Of a stretch of DNA of 50,345 nucleotides, positions 45,034 through 50,345 are shown one piece after another. Position numbers and translations under genes: made by a program. The stretch lies in the NCBI GenBank assembly GCA_003427395.1, contig BFEA01000031.1:4792564-4842908 (forward strand). The letters run 5' to 3'. Below the pieces are notes generated by a model. It saw only the letters and a list, made by a program, of their open reading frames with translations, had not been told where the DNA came from and did not search any database. Positions within the stretch are counted from its first letter, which is position 1; each line of letters starts with the position of its first letter. The stretch is from Chara braunii (lineage: Eukaryota > Streptophyta > Charophyceae > Charales > Characeae).

Positions 45034-45547
45034 CAGTTCAATAAAGATTCATAGGGGAGGCTCAGTTCCGAGACACAAGCTACGTTATTGGTTCGTAATT
45101 GGAAGGGGCTAAGGCCCGTTGATTCGCGAGGCGTTCCCCGATGGACCGCTAGGATGTGATCTACGATATCAGGCCAGGGCCTCGGATCCCGTGCCACGAT
45201 GTTTCGTCGCAGTGCTGTCTTTATCACCCGATTTATGTTTTCTACCAGGCCATTAGACTGTGACATGTGGGGTGCAGTTTTCCCAATGGCGACGCCGTGT
45301 ACGACCAGATTCCTTAAAACTTCCCCTCTGAATTGTACCCCATTGTCGGTCAGGATTTCCTCTATGTCCGGGTGCATCCCTAGACACCGATTGACGTATC
45401 GCGCAATTTCAGCCGCCTGTCGTGTACGATACGGATATGCCTCAATCAATTTCGAAAAGCGGTCTACAAATGCCAGTAGGATTGAATACTCGCAGCTATT
45501 AGGTCCAGGGGGCACCAAAATATCGGTAGTATCCATGCTAACCCTCC
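45034..45547 (-). other. Integrase catalytic core (downstream of the insertion)
   Basis: It holds the DDE triad: Asp in VSMDTTDIL (about 45531), Asp in ILTDNGVQF, and Glu in SNGLVENINR, with 34 residues between the last two, close to DD35E. FVDRFSKLIEAYPYR and HMSQSNGLVE are standard Ty3 integrase motifs. The target duplication of the foldback element sits four codons before the first Asp. Confidence 0.8.
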
Positions 45548-46096
45548 ACAAGCAGTTATCGGGTAGCTGAAAATTCAGGAATGAAAATTCTAAAGTGAGA
45601 GTTTTAGGCACTCTGAAAATCTTGAATGGTCCTTTAGTGGTGACAGGTCCGAAGACCTTGAAAACCACCTGTTTAGGCAGGCTGCATCCTGAAGTGATGA
45701 AGGGTGTCCTGAAGTGGTCAAGTGAGAGTTTTTGGCAGTCTGAAAATCCTAAATGGTCCCGAAGTGGAGAAAGGTCCGAAGACCATGAAAACCACCCTTT
45801 ACCACTTAATGATGCAGTCTGCCTAAACAGGTGGTTTTCAGGGTCTTCGGAGCTTTCACCACTTCAAGACCATTCAAGATTTTCACACCTGAATGGTCCT
45901 GAAGTGGTGAAAGCTCCGAAGACCTGAATGGTTTTTAGTGTCTTTGGAGCTTTCACCACGTTAGGACCATTTATGATTTTCAGACATGAATCTCCGAAGA
46001 CCCTGAAAACCACCTATTTAGGCAGGCTGCATCCTGAAGTGGTGAAGGGTGTCCTGAAGTGGTGATGAAAAATACGACTGTTGTTAACCTTCTCTA
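45548..46096. mobile_element. Mutator-like foldback element, copy 2, inside integrase
   Basis: A 549-bp insertion flanked by the 9-bp direct repeat TAACCCTCC (45539-45547, 46097-46105). The left end ACAAGCAGTTATC-GGTAGCTGAAA and right end GTTGTTAACCTTCTCTA align with those of copy 1 at 23539-24186. The interior is again a set of inverted blocks (CTGAAGTGGTGAA, AAACCACCTGTTTAGGCAG and complements). The coding phase of the integrase matches on both sides of the insertion. Confidence 0.8.
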
Positions 46097-46105
46097 TAAC
46101 CCTCC

Positions 46106-46587
46106 GAAACGGTCGTTCAACTACCGTCGGTTCTATCGATCTCGGCGGCTGGATCGGCGCCTTGTCAGCAACGCAGACCTGGCAATTCGCGACGATGAGT
46201 TTCCAATCATCACGAATATTCGACCAGTACCACTCGTTCTTGTCGATTGCCGCTTTCGTGATCCGTACGACAAAGTGGGTTGTCGTTTCCCCATTTGCCG
46301 TCTTAACGTTGTCATACCTCATGAATGGGTGCGGCACTACCATCCAAATCTCGCTACCATCCGTCTTCCGTTTTTCTAACCGGCCCTCGTTCCAACGATA
46401 ATCCCGAGCCCTTTCATTGGCCCTCCTCCGGTCTTTCTTAGTGAAGGTCTGGAGGGGGTTTCCTACCAAGGTGGCAATTAGAGCGATGTTTGTCCATACC
46501 TTGACCCTTCTAAACTTTCGGGTCTTTTCCAACCCTTTTGACGTGGCGTCAAGAAATTGAGCCTCAGTCGGGATCTTATCAGTTTGA
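46106..46587 (-). other. Integrase N-terminal zinc-binding region, degraded
   Basis: WYWSNIRDDWKLIVANCQVC (about 46235-46176) is the 'YW..m..d....v..C..C' part of the HHCC integrase domain. The expected histidine pair upstream is not clear. PFRRV just before the insertion is the usual lead-in to the catalytic core. Confidence 0.55.
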
Positions 46588-46748
46588 CACAAGGGACACA
46601 ACCAAGGCTTTTTGTCATTTCTGTATAGGATGCACGAGCCATGGGCTCGTGCGACACACTGTCGACAGTCTATCCATTCTGCATACCCTTCCCCACTAGG
46701 ACGCATTGAGATAAAGTAGACGAGCGAGATCGCTTCACAAAAATAACA
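46587..46748 (-). other. PHD-type zinc finger in pol
   Basis: Cys/His spacing is C-x2-C (46748 on), 23 residues, C-x2-C-x4-H-x2-C, 11 residues, C-x2-C, with Trp two residues before the seventh Cys (PWLCPLC). This is the C4HC3 signature of a PHD finger, with a short final loop. PHD fingers read histone H3 tails. Here it lies between RNase H and the integrase zinc domain of the element. Confidence 0.55.
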
Positions 46749-46886
46749 AAATTTGTCGGGTAGGGAGAGAAAAGATGAAGATGAGAGGGGAGAGAGAGGA
46801 GTTGTAGGATTACCTCCTTCACCCATTGCCAATCGCCTGCTTCTTGCCACGTGGAAGCACCGCCACTTGTCCGTACTTGGGTCCGT

Positions 46887-46986
46887 TCGCTGACTCAGGT
46901 TCCTTCCACGGAATGATTTCTTCGCCCTTCAGTATCTTAGCGGGGCGATGCAGACGTGTCAACCCATCGCTGACTCAGGTTCCTTC
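46887..46986. repeat. 20-bp direct repeat, 80 bp apart
   Basis: TCGCTGACTCAGGTTCCTTC occurs at 46887-46906 and 46967-46986, where the RNase H frame ends abruptly. It may mark an internal rearrangement. Confidence 0.7.
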
Positions 46987-47230
46987 GTTCGTCCGGCACC
47001 GTACGAGACAAGTACTCGATGGCGTGCTCTCCGCCGTCGTTCCCCGTCTGCGCTAGAATAGCGGAAATCGCCTCTGACTGCCAGTCCGTGATGAGAATAA
47101 ACAGCTTCGTTGGGTCCGACCGGATCAAAATAGGTGTCGTCGCCAGTGCGCCTTTAAGGGTGGCGAAGGCCTGTTCGCACTCTGCGTCCCAACTAAGGGG
47201 CTGGTCCTTTCGCAGCAGATTCATCGGAGG
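46980..47230 (-). other. RNase H domain, truncated
   Basis: LSWDAECEQAFATLKGALAT followed by ILITDWQSEAISAILAQ is the Ty3 RNase H start, with Asp in ITDWQ as first catalytic residue. The C-terminal half ('HHKPL...' region) is absent; the frame runs into the 20-bp repeat. Confidence 0.7.
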
Positions 47231-48621
47231 TGAGCAATTGCAGTGAAGCCTTTGATAAAACGACGGTAGTACGATGCCAGTCCCAGAAAAGCTCGAACCT
47301 GCGTCACTGACGTGGGGACAGGAGCATCTTTCGTCGCCTCGACTTTCCTTGAATCTGGTCGCTGTCTTCCTCGTGTCACCACATAACCCAAAAATGAAAT
47401 TTTCGAGAGAAAAAACTCGTTTTTTTCGAGCGCGATCTTGAACCCAGCGTCTCTTAGAGCTCCTAGCATCCACTCGATGTGCTATGCATGCCCGTGATAG
47501 GTCTCCGAGTAGACGAGGATGTCGTCCATGTACACGATGACGCTGAAGTTAATCATCCCCTGAGTGAGCTGCGTCTTGTTGACGAATTACTAAAACGTTA
47601 CGTTCATTGCTCGTTGAAACGTGGCAGGCGCGTTGCAAATACCCATCGGACACCGGACCCACTGCCACGTGCCTTCAAACAACACAAAAGTTGTTTCGGT
47701 CGATCTTCCTCCTTAACCAGAATGTGATGGAAGTCGTGACGAATATCAAATTTACTAAAATAATTAGCACACCCAATCGCATCCAGCAAATCATCAATCC
47801 TTGGGAAGGGGGTATACATCTTTGATCGTGATGTCATTAAGTTTGCGATAATCAATGCATATGCAAATCGACCCATTTTTTTTCGGCACCAATACTACCG
47901 GGAATGACCATGGCCCAGTGGCGCATTCGATCCAACCATTGACTTCGAATTCTCGAATCCGTTCGAGGGCCGTTTTTCGTTCTGCCACGGAGTATATGTA
48001 AGGCTTATAATGAATCGGGGGATGTTTTTCGGTTTGGATCTCGTGTTGTATGACTAACGACAGTCCAATGTATGTGTCCGTCACACTAATCGCTCCTTTG
48101 TATTCTTTTAAACTTTCCACGATTAGATGATGGATCTCATCAGGCACATATTGGGGCACGTGCAACTCGTACAGCTCGTCCCATATTCGTACATCGATGT
48201 GTTTCGTACTCATCTGCTTGGTGTTTTCGGGCGGGGGCGCGAAAATAAACGAGTTGTCCGATCGCCAGGAGAATACCGTGACCATCATCTGTGCATCATG
48301 TTCTCGAATGGCCACGTGTTCTTCCGGTGTTATTCCGTCTCGAATGTCCTGCCAAGGCACTGGTTTCGTCGCAATTTTAATTCCGAGTCCGGTTTCGAGG
48401 AGCTCAGGGGGTTCCAAAGAATTGATCTCCGCCCGTAAGCGTATCAATCGTATCTCTTTTGCAGGTGTCAAAAGAGATCGTGGGAAATTTGTGATGTCGC
48501 AATAGTGCCTTTTGTCATTATACCGTGCAAGTAAAGGGGAGATACCTTCGTACAGGGTTCGAGGGGGTTCCAAAGAATCGACCATCCTCGAAATCTGTAC
48601 GAGGGATTCACCCATAATCAT
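47231..48621 (-). other. Reverse transcriptase domain, frameshifted
   Basis: Motifs in order: GWIECATGPWSFPVVLVPKK (about 47.93 kb), CIDYRKLNDITIKDVYPLP, then after a frameshift RIDDLLDAIGCANYFSKFDI. After another frameshift come PMGICNAPATFQRAMN and IVYMDDILVYS, with YMDD at 47521-47532. FLGYVVTRG and FLGLASYYRRFIKGF form the connection region. All catalytic aspartates are visible. Confidence 0.85.
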
Positions 48622-48642
48622 AGTTTGCGCTCTATGTAAACT

Positions 48643-49563
48643 CTAATTGGTCAGGTTTAGCGATCTTGTATTTGCTCGTTGCATAGGGTAATAGGTACGC
48701 TGTTGTGCCATCTCCAGGATCACTGGATCATCCTCGTCGCTGCTATCCATGTCCTTTGACAGTTTCCCGTCATTTGCGGAATTATCCCAGATGATCACGT
48801 GGAGGGTTCCCGCCATTATGAGAGAAACTCGCGTAGTCACATTAATGGTGGTACGAAGGGTCAATCTCATCGGTACAACATACGGTTTTCCTCCTATATT
48901 TCGGAGGACAATCGATCGTCTCTCGAAATCCAAACTGGCTCTCAGGGCCACAAGAGCGGGAAGGCCAAAAAGAACGTCGTAAGTGTTAACGTCTAAGACC
49001 ACAAGATCTCCCAACGCATGTACGTTTCCTAATCGAAAAGCGACATTGATCATCCGTCCCACCATTTTAATCTTCTCCTGATATGCTAAAACGAGTTGGT
49101 CTTTTTCCGTAAGCATGATTAGATCGTTCTTCCTCCCTACTTTTTCGACTACCCGTAACGAGATAGCCAAAACAGAGGCTCCCGAATCGATAATGGCATT
49201 GTACGGGTTTCCCAATATCTCGATGTCGCATTCGGCGGATTTCCATGGAATCAGTTTAATCCGTAGGAAGTGATCATCTTTCTGGATTAATCCTAACCGT
49301 ATTGAATCTGAGGTTTCTGATGCATTTTCATCTGGCGTGGGATTTTTCGCTTTTGCGCTCGTTGTTCGGGCAAGGGCGAATCGTTTTCGATTCGCCTTGC
49401 AATGTTGTAGCATCCGTTCATTGACTTGTTCCGATATCGAAAGTAGATGTCCAATCGGAAGAGGAATCCGATGGTCCAAGCCTCGAACGATATTTAAAAC
49501 ATCGATCTCCCAGTGACGAAAGTGGGTCCTCCTGACTCCATTTCCCCTGGAGAAGGTCGCCAT
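48643..49563 (-). other. Retroviral-type aspartic protease region
   Basis: NAIIDSGASVLAISLRVVEK places the active DSGAS at 49174-49188. The later NTYDVLFGLPAL corresponds to the 'YDvILG..wL' strand. The N-terminal 100 residues are linker. It overlaps the gag frame by about 70 bp (49494-49563) in another phase, consistent with gag-pol frameshifting or decay. Confidence 0.8.
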
Positions 49564-50187
49564 TCTGCCACTTCTCTTTGTTCTGGTGCGGGTCTAATCG
49601 TTCGAATCATTCCAAGCCCCGGGTAGCCAAGCATTACATACTGATCTAACGGGATTAGTTCAGCGGCTTCCTTCATCGTAGCTAATGTGCTTCTAGCCCC
49701 TTCTATTTCTTTCATCAATGCCCCTACTCGTCCAGGTCCGTTGGCGATCGGGGCCGCTGCTACCGGCGCGGCTCCGACTCGTTGCTGCGGGGGTAGATGA
49801 GGGCAATCTCGGGCTATATGTCCTGGTTGATGACATGTGTAACAAACGTTCAGATTGCCCGGGATCCCTGCGGGAGGGGGTGCCGGAGTCAATCCGTGCT
49901 GAACAGGGAGGCATGCACCGCTGTTGGCCGCATCGACCTCATCATTGCCTCTATTCGAGCGTTGTGTTACTGCTGTTCCTTTTTGCTTTCCTGAATCAGA
50001 GTAACTAATGTCTTGGTAGCTCTAATAGGACGGCTGATTCATTCGGTCGCGCAGGGGTTTCGATCGGTGGTGGGGGTGCTGTCATCACGGGCACGGGCAT
50101 GCTCGTAATCACACTCGGGACCGGTCGTTTGGGACTAATCTGTTCGGATATCGGCGAACTACAGCCTCTTCGCCCCCTCGACAACAA
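49494..50187 (-). pseudogene. Ty3 gag C-terminal part with zinc knuckle
   Basis: CYTCHQPGHIARDC (49803-49844) is a perfect CX2CX4HX4C nucleocapsid knuckle that would bind the element RNA. It is preceded by Pro-rich sequence (50005-50187, other phase) and followed by a helical stretch (LMKEIEGARSTLATMKEAAE). The main capsid region would lie beyond the window. Confidence 0.7.
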
Positions 50188-50345
50188 TCTTATTCTACCC
50201 CTTAACGCGTATCAGCCGCGGGGGGAGGAGGTTGGCAAGCTGCACGCCGTGGGAAAACTTTAAAATGAACAAGGGGCATTGGATCGGAAGGATCCGCGGC
50301 GAGGGAGCGGCCCTAAGGTTTTTTTAACGAACTGTTACCTTTCCA
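50188..50345. other. Window end; upstream gag or leader sequence
   Basis: GC-rich sequence with no recognised motif. Confidence 0.4.

Larger units (their letters stand above)
44553..49563 (-). pseudogene. Ty3/gypsy pol, broken
   Basis: The order from high to low coordinates is protease, reverse transcriptase, RNase H, PHD-type finger, integrase, and a GPF/Y-like tail. Integrase after RNase H is the Ty3/gypsy order. Frameshifts near 48.63, 47.80, 47.70 and 47.47 kb and in-frame stops (45033, 44802 and others) inactivate it, and a 549-bp foldback element splits the integrase. From the PHD finger to the pol stop the phase is otherwise constant. Confidence 0.85.

Overview
This is eukaryotic nuclear DNA made mostly of transposable elements. 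There are no operons, ribosome-binding sites or rRNA/tRNA genes. It shows a primer-binding site of the tRNA-Asp type used by plant Tat/Athila-like LTR elements, a Ty3/gypsy polyprotein, hAT-like and Mutator-like non-autonomous elements, very long CT/GA and ATT microsatellites and two assembly gaps. The green lineage fits best; a repeat-rich streptophyte alga such as Chara is my guess, not a demonstrated identity. Scattered Ns at about 3.3-3.6, 31.3-31.7 and 42.5 kb mark lower-quality sequence.

Region 1 (about 1-13 kb) is the most unusual part. A decayed plus-strand reading frame (3.0-8.9 kb) has a ParB/Srx-like domain with a GQHN signature, then a segment that aligns by motif order with N4/N6 DNA methyltransferases, then a long low-complexity linker. 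A Ulp1/SENP-type cysteine protease with a complete His-Asp-Gln-Cys set follows (9.6-10.2 kb) and may be joined to the frame by splicing. The block contains twelve exact copies of the 14-bp palindrome TCGGATNNATCCGA plus variants, in three clusters: upstream of the gene, inside the linker, and downstream of the protease. I noticed none in the other 37 kb. A ParB-like protein beside clustered palindromes resembles a ParB-parS arrangement inside a mobile element. This is the best candidate for an undescribed system.

Region 2 (about 13-19 kb) holds remains of a minus-strand LTR retroelement: a gag frame broken only by stop codons, an unrecognised acidic ORF set, and a PBS-like site near 18.9 kb. 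It also holds a 62-base G run and a possible tRNA-derived SINE head.

Region 3 (19.8-42.2 kb) has two copies (A, C) of one 2.47-kb LTR-like sequence and a divergent relative (B) that ends at a tRNA-Asp PBS. Copy A carries a 554-bp hAT-like element, tandemly duplicated with its flank. Other contents are a Mutator-like foldback element with a 9-bp target duplication, a 427-bp TIR element, several tandem arrays, and a 1.25-kb array of hairpin units whose stems vary in a compensatory way (34.3-35.5 kb).

Region 4 (about 42.2-50.3 kb) is a minus-strand Ty3/gypsy element: gag zinc knuckle, aspartic protease, RT with YMDD, RNase H, a PHD-type zinc finger, integrase, GPF/Y-like tail, and a third acidic ORF whose start overlaps the pol stop as ATGA. 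Pol is broken by frameshifts, stops and a second foldback element inserted in the integrase.
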